Positions 12,004-23,634 of a stretch of DNA of 62,583 nt are shown one piece after another. This DNA is from Zygnema cylindricum. Lineage: Eukaryota > Streptophyta > Zygnematophyceae > Zygnematales > Zygnemataceae. The notes under the pieces are model-generated. The model was not told the origin of the DNA. It saw nothing but the letters and a program-made list of their open reading frames with translations, and ran no database searches. The position numbers and the translations under genes are program-made. The DNA is taken from the NCBI GenBank assembly GCA_037447655.1, contig JBBHKE010001333.1:49934-112516 (forward strand), given 5' to 3'. Each line of letters opens with the position of its first letter. Position 1 is the first letter of the stretch.

Positions 12004-14172
12004 ATTTCTAGATATCAATCGCCTTCTCCCTCTCCTTCTCCCTCTCCTTCTCCCTCTTCATCTCCTTCCCCCTCTCCTAACCCCTCTCCCTCCCCCTCTC
12101 CCTCCCCCTCTAACTCTCTCCGTCCCTCTCACCTTCCCTCTCACTCACTCCTTCCCCCACTCTTTCCCCCTCTCACTCTCCTTCCCCCTCTTCTTTTGCC
12201 TATCCCTCTCTCTCTCCCTCTCTGCTTCTCCCTCTATGCTTCTCCCACTCCTTCTCACTCTCCTTCTCCCTCACCTTCTCCCTCTCCTTCTCCCTCTCCT
12301 TCTCCCCCCCTCCTCCTTCTCCCCCTCCTTCTTCCCCTCCTTTTACTTCCCCCTCTCCCTCTCCTTCCACCTCTTTTTCCCCCTCTCCTTCCCCCTCTCC
12401 CTCCTCCCCTCCCTCTCCTTTCCCCTCTCCTTCCGCCTCTCCTTCCCCCTCTCCTTCCGCCTATCCTTCCCCCTCTCCTTCACCATTTCCCTCCCTTTCC
12501 CCATTTTCCTTTCCTTCCCCCTTTCCCTCTCCTTCCCCCTCTCCTTCCCCTCTCCTTCCCCCTCTCCTTCAAAATTTCCATCTCCTTTCCCATTTTCCTC
12601 TCCTTCCCCCTTTACCTCTCCTTCCCGCTCTCCTTCTCCTTCTCCCTCTCTTTCCCCCTCTCCTTCCCCCTCTCCTTCCCCTCTCCTTCTCCCACTCCTT
12701 CTCCCTCTCCTTCTACCACTCCTTTTCCCTCTCCTTCTCTATCTCCTACTTCCTCTCCTTCCCCCTCTCCTTCCCCATCTCCCTCTCCTTCCCTCTCTCC
12801 CTCTCCTTCCCTCTCTCCTTTCCCATCTGCCTCCCCCTCTCCCTCCCCCTCTCCCTCTATCCTTTCCTATCTCATTCGCTCTCCCTAACTCCTTTCCCAT
12901 ATCCTTCACCCTCTCCCTCTCCTTCCCCCTATCCCTTCACCTCTCTTTCTCCCCCTCCCCCTATCCCTATCACTCTCTCCTTCCCTCTCACTCACTCCTT
13001 CCCCCTATCCTTCACCCTCTCCCTCTCCTTCCCCCCTATCCCACCACCTCTCCCTCTCTCCATCCCTCTCTCCATCGCTCTCTGCTTCTTCCTCTCCTTC
13101 TCTCTCTACTTTTCCCTCTCCTTCTTCCTCTCTTTCCACCTCTCGTTCCCCCTCTCCCTCTCCTTCTCCCTCTCCTTCTCCCTCTCCTTCCCCCACTTCT
13201 TCCCCCTATCCTTCCCCCTCTCCTTCTTCCTCTCCTTCCCCCTCTCCCTCCCACTCTCCCTCCCCCTCTCCCTCTCTCCTTCCCTTTCCCCCACTCCTTC
13301 CCTCTATCCTTCACCCTCCCTCTCTCCTTCCCCATCTCCCTTCTCCTCTCCCTATCTCCTTCCCTCCCTCCATCCCTCTCTCCATCCCTCTCCTTCTTCC
13401 TCTCCTTCTCCCTCTCCTTCTCCCTCTCCTTATCCCTCTACTTCCACCTCTCCTTACCCCTCTTCTTTTCCCACTCCTTCCTCTCTTTCTCCCTCTCCTT
13501 CACCCTCCCCTACCCCTCTCCCTCCCCCTCTCCCTCCCCCTCTCCCTCCCCCTCTTCCTCTCTCCTTCCCTTTTCCCCACTCCTTCCCCCTATCCTTCAC
13601 CCTCACCCTCTCCTTACCCATCTCCCTTCGCCTCTCCCTCTCCATCCCTCTCTCCAACCCTCTCTCGACTCCTTCCTCTCCTTCTCCCTCTCCTTCCCCC
13701 TCTCCTTCCCCCTCTCCTTCCCCCTCTTCTTTCCACTCTCCTTTCATCTCTTCCTCTACTCCCCCCTCTCTCTTTCCCCGCTTTCTCATTTCCCCTGTCC
13801 TTCCCCCTCTCCCCCCTCCTTTCCCCTCTCCTTCCCCCTAACCTTCACCCTCTCCCACTCCTTTCCCGTCTCCCTTCGCCTCTCCATCCCTCCATCCCTC
13901 TCTTCATCCCTCTCTCCTTCCCTCTCTTTCTCTCGCTCCTTCTACCTCTCCTTCTCCCTCTCCCTCTCCCTCTCCCTCTCCTTCTCCCTTTCCTTCTCCC
14001 TCTCCTTCCCTCACTCCCTCCCACCTTCCCTCCCTCCCTCCTTCGCTCCCTCCCTCCACCCCCTCTCTCTCTCCCTCTCTCTCCCTCTCTCTCTCCCTCT
14101 CTCTCTCCCTCCCTCTCCTCCCGAGAGGAGAGAGAGAGAGGAGGAGGAGGAGGAGGAGGAGGAGGAGGAGGT
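12004..14172. repeat. 2.2-kb CCCTCT/CCTTCT polypyrimidine tract
   Basis: Over two kilobases are almost wholly C and T on the plus strand, as CCTTCCCCCTCT and CCCTCTCCTTCT variants, ending in (GAGGAG)n at about 14,140-14,170. Open frames of up to 652 codons (P/S/L-rich) and their E/G/R-rich complements arise only from the composition and have no codon structure. The tract begins at the broken gag end of the copia fragment. Confidence 0.95.
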
Positions 14173-14769
14173 TAAATTTTTTCTTTTAAATTGAAAAAAG
14201 TCAAAACTTGAACTGATTTTTTTTCTTATTTTTCCCTTTTTTTCCTCCTTTCTTTTTTTTCTTTTTTATTTCCCGTTTGTTTTTTTCCCTTTTTTTTTCC
14301 CTTCCCTTTTTTTTATTTAACCTTTTTTTTTGTTTTCCCCCCCTTGGTTTTGTTTTTCCCCCTTTTTTTTTTCAGTGTCTACGAATATATTTTGTCGAAA
14401 AAATCGTGCCTCGAAAAATGCTCGAAAGGGTTTTTGAAAAAATAAAAAAATTAAAATCTTACAAACCCGTTAAAGATTTTTTGGAAGAGAAAGAAAGGTT
14501 TTCTTCGGAGGAAAAAATGGGGTTTTTGATTTCTCCTTTTTTTATTTCAGTTTTAAGAATTGGTCCCGATTTTCAAACAAAGGCGGTTTTAGCCTTAGAA
14601 TGTACGGCACTTTAATTTTTTTTTCATTTTTTTTTTAGTTATTTTTTTTTTTCGGTACGATTCCTTCGCAGTAATGATTCAAAAAATCAATAAGAAAAAA
14701 TTGTTAATTACAATGTGTTGAGAAATTGTTCATAAAGGTGGAGGGAGAGGGAGAGGGAGGGGGGGAGAT

Positions 14770-14802
<33 letters not shown>

Positions 14803-14970
14803 GATAAATTTAGTGACAAGTGTAAAAGTGTTTGTTAAGGGGAAAAAGGAGTTTCCCGCTTTTGTCAAAATCAGTCTAGTGACAAAAGGAAAAGAAAGAT
14901 AAAAAAGAACACAAAAAGTGCTTTCAAAATTACAAATCGGAAACTCTCCATTTATTCAATTTATTTTGAT
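14173..14970. other. Intergenic low-complexity DNA
   Basis: T-rich DNA is followed by a GGGAGA/GAGAGA tract at about 14,738-14,805. The open frame at 14,277-14,615 has no family resemblance and begins in poly-T. No gene is called. Confidence 0.6.
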
Positions 14971-14971
14971 A

Positions 14972-15663
14972 CACCGTGAATCGCTTATAGTGTTTATAAC
15001 ATTATATCTGTGCCCTTAAATTTTGACTCTGGAACCTAAAATAGAATTAATAATACTAATTCTCCTTTGCGTTAATACAGATTTAATTAGTGTCAATTAC
15101 ACTAATTTACACAGTTTTTAAAGTGTGGTGTTCGAAATGCGTCAGTCTGTATCAAATGTTGCTGCAATTTTGTAGTAAAGTACAAAAAAAGTGTCTGAAA
15201 AAGTTGCTGACACCGGAAAGTGCAGGCAGATTAAAAAACAGAGTCTTAGAAATAAAAACAAGAGTTTAGTAGTTAAAACAATATTTTTAATAATAAAAAC
15301 GAGTCTTCTTAATAAAAGCGTTGTTCTTAATAATAAAAACGGGAGTGTTAGTAGTAAAAGCGGGAGTTTAGTAGTTAAAACGATGGTATTAGTAATAGAA
15401 ACGATTTTTATTAACAAAACTGAAGTCTTAGTAATAAAAACGGGAGATTAATAATAAAAACGCGGAAAATCGCGCATGTTTGAACGTCGACAATGTGGAC
15501 ACAGGCTATAGTGGCTACACTAAGGGAATTTGTACCCGAATTGGTGTTATGTGCTAACTAGAGTTATGTTTTGTTGGTTCAGGTCATGAAACCCAATATA
15601 GCGTTGATAACACTATTTGTTTCTTTACACTAATAATTTCTCAACACTATGCGATTCACAGTG
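14972..15663. mobile_element. MITE, family M1, carrying an internal minisatellite
   Basis: The left end is TA then CACCGTGAATCGC; the right end has the complementary GCGATTCAC block near 15,650-15,663. An internal AATAATACTAATT block is typical of the family. A minisatellite at 15,240-15,465 expands the element to ~690 bp. The right boundary is less certain than the left. Confidence 0.65.
15240..15465. repeat. ~20-bp minisatellite inside the M1 copy
   Basis: Roughly eleven degenerate copies of a 19-21-bp unit of the form GGGAGTTTAGTAGTTAAAAC. Because the period is near a multiple of three, both strands give short, repetitive, spurious peptides. Confidence 0.85.
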
Positions 15664-15670
15664 CAGTGTA

Positions 15671-16221
15671 TTTATCCAACAAAACACCATCCAAACTTAT
15701 AAAAAATAAATATTTAAAATAAAACTTATTAGAATCAAGGACAATTTTCCATTACAACCATAAATGTACCAAACGATAAAATGGCAAATAAAACCAAACA
15801 ACTCGTAAATAACATTTATATCTTTTGGTTTTTGTCTAAAAATGTCGACACAAATGGAAGAAAAATCACCCAAGCACAAAAAAATTGCAAAAAATTGTTG
15901 TGCTGCGTCTTTCTGATGAAATAACAACATTAACATTTTTTTTCAATTCTTTTGTTTATAAAGCAACTAACATCAACTTTTTTCCTTCATTAACTTACAA
16001 ATAATTTGTATTTTACAATATTCCCAAATAACTTTTTCAAAATATATCTCTAATGACCATAAAGTTATACAACCTACATTATTTTTGACACAAAAGTCCC
16101 CAATTTGTGTAAAAAACCCACATGAATATTCTACCTCAAATTATAGGATTTCGCACTCAAATTTCTCAGATTTCCTAAGAAAAAAAAAATCGATTTAAGG
16201 TATAAAAAAACTTGATTTAAT
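15671..16221. other. AT-rich 3' flank of the sphingosine kinase gene
   Basis: No exon or repeat was recognised. As the gene is on the minus strand, its 3' UTR should lie here. AATAAA-like hexamers on that strand are common, so no polyadenylation site is assigned. Confidence 0.5.
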
Positions 16222-19200
16222 TTACACGAAGGAGAAGAAAGTCGCGAGACCTTGTTGGATAGTCATCTCAAAAGGTTCTCCGTATACCATTGGATCGTTT
16301 GAAGAGTCTCCGAGAGATCCGTTTCCTCGAGCGACAACTTCTCCGTCGACGCAAACGTATCCTCCCTCCACTTTGTCTCCGACTCGACCTCCGGCTTCCA
16401 AACGAGCCGCTCGAACCTACTCTCATACAGGGTAAGAAAGGAGGAAAAGTTGCATTTTTGAAAAAAAAAAAAAATTGAAAGAAATAAGTTGTATTTTTTG
16501 AAAGAAATAAGTTGTATCTTTTGAAAGAAATAAGTCGTTTTTTTGAAAAGAACAAGTTGCGTTTTTGAACAGAAAAGTTATGTTTTTGAAACAAGAAAGT
16601 TGTTTTAAAAAAAAAGTTGTATTTAAAAAAAAAAATGTATTTAAAAAAAAAAAGGTTGCTAAAATTGGATAAAATGTGTTGAGAAATTTGTTAAAAACAC
16701 TATTGAGAAAATGGTTGAAAACCTGTGAGCCACTCGAACCTACTCATCATATAACAGGAGAAAACATTGAAAAAATTGGATAAAGTGTGTTGAGAACTTT
16801 GTTGAAAACATTATTGAAATAATGGTTGAAAACATTTTTGGAAAAATTGTTGAAAGAATATGGAGAGAATGGTGAGGAAATCGCCACGAAATTGTTGAGA
16901 AACTAGTGGAGAAATTTGTTGAAAAGATATTGAAAAAAAAAAAACCATTCGGAAAATGATGAGAAACTGGTAAGAAAATGTTGCAAAAATGTTGAGATAA
17001 GTTGAGAAACATGCTAGAACGGAATTTTTGAAACAAGAATTTGAACCTTTGATCTCTAAAATGTCAACATTGACATTACATTGAAACTGAATCGACATTA
17101 GATTCATATCGAACTGAAAATAGATCGACATTAAATAAACATTAAATCAGACATTAAATTGGCATCAAATGGACATTGAATTGACAATACATTGAGACTG
17201 ACTCGACAATAGATTGTTCTTGAATTGAAAAAAAAACGAAATTAAATTGACATTAAATCAACAGTTGATATATAATTGACATTAAATTGACCTTAAACTG
17301 ACATTATACTGACACTAAATTGACTTTAAATTGAAATTAAGTTGAAACTGAATAGGCATTATATTCAATAAATTGACTTTAAATCAACATTAGATTGGCA
17401 TTCAATAAATTGGCATTGTCAATGTTGACAATTCACACAATACCAATAATGGAGTTGCGTGTGGATACATTCTTCTACAAAAGATATTGTCAATTATCAA
17501 CATTATTTAGTCACATTTGTACCTTATAGTATTCGACAAAATCTGATTTGATATGATCCCCAGTTTCGATTTGAAGAAATAAACTCAAAAGTTGCATTTT
17601 TGAAACTTTTCGAACCACAACCATGTCCATACAGCCATCTGAAAACTGCAAAAAAAAAAGAGGGCGGTTTTTACTTTCACCATTTTTAAGGACCAAATAA
17701 TGCCACTTCCACTATCCAACAATCCATCAAAACTCCCAATTGTTATAAAACAAAGAAATCGATCGATTTCCAAAATTAACGTCTCCCTCCCTCCCTCCTT
17801 CCCTCCCTCCCTCCATTCAAAATAGTTTAAAAATTCAAAGTAAGTTAAAAATTTACAATCTTTTCTTTCTTTGGTTTTTCTTGCAGTCACAACGAGGATC
17901 TCGCCGAATACCAATATCTTTACGGTGATCTTTTTGTCATTTTTTGGCTTATTTTGGTCCTGCCCGGAACTGGTCCCGGAAAAAAGTTGTCGCGAGGCCG
18001 TCCCGAAGGAAATCTTTTGGCTCTTCCCATACTAATTAGTGTGTACGGACAGAGCTTGATTCTTGTCGTTTTCCAAGTCTCGACCTATTTATTCTTACAA
18101 AGTCAGGTGAGGATTTTGGGAGGTGGGAGAGGAAATTTTATCCAAAACTCTAAGATGTGTTTTTTTTCGTACTTATATTGGTTTTGTCTCGTCCTATTCT
18201 GATTGTATTATTGATTTTTTCCTGACCTTTTCTAATTGTAACAGTTGTTTTGTCCTGCTAAAATTGTAATGATTATGTTTTGTCTTACTCTAATTGGCTC
18301 AATCTCATTTTGTCCTGTTATAACTATCTTGATGTTTTCTTGTCGTGTTCTAATCGTATTGTTTTTGTTTTGTCCTATCCTAATGATATTGATCTTGTTT
18401 TGTCCTATTATAATTATCTCGTTTCTTTTTTTTTAAATGATGTCTATGATGAAGCTCTCATAGAAGATCTCATCTTCGTTTGTCCTACTTAAGTTGTACT
18501 ATTTTGTTTTTTCCTATTTTAATTGTATTTATTTTATTTGTCCTGTTCGTTTTTTTGTCCTATTCTTATCATATGAATTTTTCTTTTGTCCTATTTTGAT
18601 TGCAACATTTCTTTTTCCTATCCTAACTGTGCCGATTTTGTCCTGTTCGTATTGTATCGATCTTGTTTCGTCCTATTTTAATTGTATCCATTTGTTTGTC
18701 CTATTCTAATTGTATCGATTTTGCTTCTCTTGTATTGATTCTTTTTTCAGAATTGGTACATCCCAAATGAGGATCTAACTTCAAAAGTAGTTTACAAGGG
18801 TCAAGATTCTACCGTAATATTTTTGATTTCATCATTTCAGGTAAAAACCCCTTAGAATTCCTGAAAAGCCTTAATAATCCTAAAGATCCTTTAAAACCAA
18901 CACTTTGGAGATTGGGAAAAATTGGGAGAACATAGGGAATATATAAAATATTGGCAAAACTTATTGGTGAACAAATAAACGATTATTTCCTGTCCCTCTC
19001 CCTCCTCCTCTCCTTCCCCCTCTCCTTCCCCCTCTCCTTCCCCCTCTCCCTCCCCCTCTCTTTTCCCCTCTCCTTCCCCTTCTTCCTCTTCTTCCCCCTC
19101 TCTCTTTCAACCCACCTCCCACACGTACGTTGGCAGCTACAGAAAAAAAATAAGCGAACACATCGCGGATGGAAATCTGACGGTTGGTGTTGCCTCCAAG

Positions 19201-22200
19201 ACCTTCGGAAAGTACTGGCAAGATTCTCTATAATGTTGTTTCGCGTATAAAAAAAAAAATAGCGGTACGGTTTGGTGAGGATAATCGCAGATTTCTATAA
19301 ACTACCCCATTTTTTGATTGATGGAACTCGACCCTTACTCATGCGTCGTACATTATTGCAAAGTGCTAATTATGCATTTTATGCCGTGCTTCCACAAATA
19401 TATCATCTTATTATGTCAATGTCATGCGACATGTACAGCGCGAATGGTAATAAGAGTAGAGAAAAAACTAGAGCAATAAAATGAAAAACAATAATTAGAG
19501 TTAATAACTCTATTTTGGGTAACCAACCCTTTTCAAAAAAAAATACTCTAATTTATCAATAACTATAATTTGGGCGTAAAATTTGGACGCTAAATATATC
19601 TACTGTGAATTAGGTACACAAACAAAATTTGACAAAACGTACATTTTTACGTCATTATGACATTTGCACTACGCGGTTTGTTAAAACTCAGTTACATGAT
19701 AACGACCTGTATTAAATAATTATTTGTATTTTTTTACTTAATGAAGTACAATTTTGCACCGCCAGACAACGACCATACGCCACACTATTTATAACAGTAA
19801 TATATTAGAGTTACTAACGCTCATTAAAAAAATACCTTAAATAATGTAAAGAATAATTTAGAATAATGTACTCTATTTATGTTGATAGAGTCAAAATTTG
19901 GGGTGACGCAATTAGCATACATAACTCTAATTACGATTCGAGGTGTGGTAATTATTGGTTAACAAATCAATGGAAATCAAATATTAACGTCAATTTCCCA
20001 CGACAAATCCTAATTATTGGCTTACTCACATGTTTCAAACAATAAATCGATAAATTGAATTGCTATTTAAGTTAGAGAAACTCGACCAAAATTCAAACAA
20101 AACTTAGTCATACAATAAAATGGAGAAAAACATCCTCGCTTTCCTTAATACTAGAATCCAAAACGAACTTCAAAAATAAAAAAAATGGTGAAATTGCTCA
20201 GCATTACCTAGTGAAAAAAAGCAGGGGGGGACGAAGTGGGGCCTTCATGAGTATCATATTGTCGCGGCTCTTTTAGATCCCCGACAAAAACAATAGCTTG
20301 AAATAATTGGGTATCAAAAACTGAAACTGAAAGCTTGAGGGTCAAACTTCAAGAACTCGCAAACGACCTTGGTGATGACGTTGATTTCAGTATTCCTCAA
20401 CTTATAACAAAAAAACCAAAAAAATCGCAAAGTATGGAGGGTTTCCACAATGTTTTTGGTGAGACCGATGAAGAAAATGAGGTTTTTATTACCACCGACA
20501 AAAAAACGCTCGTTGATGACGAATTGAAACGTTTTTTTGATTTAAAATTAACCAACGACGAAAGATTAAACTTTAACATACTTGAACGGTGGAAAAATAA
20601 ATCAAATGTATGTGCGAAAGATGGAGGATTTCCTATTCTAGCTGGTGTCGCTATATCTATTCTAGTTATTCCGGCTTCTAGCTCCATGTCCAAATGCAAT
20701 TTTTCGGATGCCGGGAATACGATAACAAAGAAGAGGAGCTCACTAGCTGCTTCAATTATTAGTGATCTTTTGTGTGTTAGATCGAACCGAGATCTTTTAA
20801 ATGCATAATTTTTTTGTTTTGTTTTGTTTTCTAATTATTGTTGTTTTTTTTAGTATTATTTATATTGTTTTTTTTTTTTTTTAATTTTTGTTCTATTTCA
20901 CAATTTTTCAAGTGTTATTTAATTTATTTAATTTAAACGGAATGCTTAGTTTTATCAAATTACCAAAGCGTCGTTTTATACCAAATTTAGATGTATAGAT
21001 TTTGTGTAATTTTTAAGTTTGAGGTTAAAAATTTGTATAATAGAGTCGAAAATAAGACGAGGCTGTGATTTGTTTGTCTATATTTTATACTACAAAATAT
21101 TTTTTGTTTTTTTTTGCTTATCACAATGTGATTTTTGCTAATTGGTTTTATATGTGAAAAAATACGATATTGTTTTTAAGCATACATAGTTAAAACTTTA
21201 CCTTTTTTGCGTAATTCATAACATAGTATCGTAGTCGAAAGAAAAACCGTCCAAAAAATGTAGCGAAAATTTTAGTTTTGCGAGAGTTTAAACGTTAACT
21301 TAAGAGTTACACGCAAAACTAGGAAAAAATTCTTGAAGGATGTGACTGTTGAGGAAAAAAAATATTCGTAAAGAGAGATTGCAACAAGACAAAATAGTAA
21401 AAGGAAGAGGTACACGAACCGTTTTTTTGCAAAGGGAGATGTACCACTATACCGCTCATTGTTATTAGTGTTAATAAGTTGCTACTACTCATAGCCAAAA
21501 ATCACAAAATATAGTTAACAACATTATTTAAAGACGTGGACTGCAACCTGCAACGTCTCTTTGCATTAAATTGTATTATTAATTATAATTTTCTATTAAC
21601 CCTACACCGCGAATCGTAATCAGTATTATTAACGCTAATTCCGTCACCCCGAATTTTACGCAAAAACCTTAAAAAGAGTAAATAACTCTAAAAATTTATT
21701 TACTTTATTTAAGGTGCTTTTTGAATAAGCGTTAACAACTCTAAAATATTGCCCTTTTAAATACAGTGGCGTACGGTGGGTGTCTCACCGTGCAAAATTA
21801 TACTTTATTTAAGAAAAAATTACAAAGAATGATTTAATACATGTTGTTATCATGTAGCTGAGTTTTCACAAACCGCGTAGTGCAAACGTCATAATGAAGT
21901 GAAATTGTATGTTTTGTCAGATTCTGTATGTGTACCTAAAAGATATTCAACGCAGATAATTATTACGGAAAGAAACCCAAACTAGAGTCAGGTTACGGCC
22001 CCATGTACTTGTAACTTAGGGAACTTATTTTGTATTTTAGCGCTGATGCGACGGACCTGGATTTCACGTGTCTCTATGTGTTTACTCGACATTGTTATTT
22101 AAGTTTGTGACGATTGTATACGTCGACAATACCCGTGATGGTTGTCACCGTGTACAATTTGTCTTTGTCGCACCGTTATTTTTTGAAACTTATTAAAATG

Positions 22201-23501
22201 AAGAAAAAAGGTAAAAAAAATATATGATTTACATAAAACTGAAAAAACGAAAAAACGAAAAAATGAAAAAGAAAAGAGAGAATTGAAATGTAATTCAAGT
22301 TCGCCTTATGAAGACTATCTTCTATTTTTAATGCAATATATATATATATATAGAAAATAATAATAACAATAAAAACAATGCATAGAAAGCCTGTATTTTT
22401 GTTAAAAAAAATTAAAAAAATGACCTCTTTTTATACATAGAATCCGATTTTTCTAAGATCTTCATTTTTATTTTTTTTGAAGTTTTTGTATGTTTGTTTT
22501 ATGTTTTTTAAATCTTTTTAAAATTTAAAAAAAAAAAAAAAAAAAACATCTCACCTTTAATAATAGAAAATGTCAAATTGAGGATCGAAAAATCGATTCC
22601 CTCGGTATCTAATAAAGATTTCGCCATTCCATTCCCGGAACCTAAAAAAAAAAAAAAAAAAAAAAAAAAAAGAAAGACAAAAAATAAAAAAAAACACATT
22701 ATAATGTTATTATTTGTACTCACAATTTCTGGACTCTATTTGGTTAGTCGAAATTTGTACGACTCTCGTACTTTTCTGTTGTATAGATTGCTTAAACTGA
22801 TTAAACTGATTAAACTGGTTAAACTGGTTAAATTGTTTATTTTGACTAAATTTTTTACCTTAATTCTCTAAAACATAAAGTTATCCGATTCATGTTTCAA
22901 AAACTTAAATAGAGTGGACTCTTTTCAGTTTCTCATCAGGTGTAATTTATTAAAATCATCCGTCAATTTCTATTAAAATAACTAATATTATGATTAACAT
23001 TATTACTAGTGTTGTGTATCAGTGGCCATTTGCTGATAACCGATATGTCCCTTTTTTTGGCCTACAGATAATCGATATATTGGCACAATATATCGGTACC
23101 GGTGTTATCGCGATAAAAAAACGATATTATCATTTTTTTATCGCGATAACACCGGTTCGATAACTATCGGCGATAATTGTACGGTTCATACAGTAGAGTT
23201 GCACGGTATATTCCACGTACAGAACAGATGCAAGCAACTATATACAGTGAAAAATATAATACAGTATGTTATAAAGTACTATTATATAACGTATTATACA
23301 TTTTTCCACTTATCGCCGATAAGGAATTTGTTGGTCTCGGAGCGATATATCAGGACACCTCACCGTTCGATAACCAATAACTATCGGTATCGGTTTTATT
23401 GCAAAAAGTTTAGACCCGATACACAACACTAATTATTACACATAATATATATATATATATATACATATATGTATATATATGTATATATACATATATGTAT
23501 A

Positions 23502-23564
<63 letters not shown>

Positions 23565-23603
23565 GTATATATGTATATATATGTATATATATATGTATAA
23601 ATG

Positions 23604-23634
<31 letters not shown>

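Noticed and set aside
12001-14194. Open frames of 295 and 652 codons
   Set aside because: Pure CCCTCT-type low complexity; no codon bias, no start context, equal openness in several frames.
15142-15451. Repetitive short proteins on both strands
   Set aside because: Minisatellite with a period near a multiple of three.
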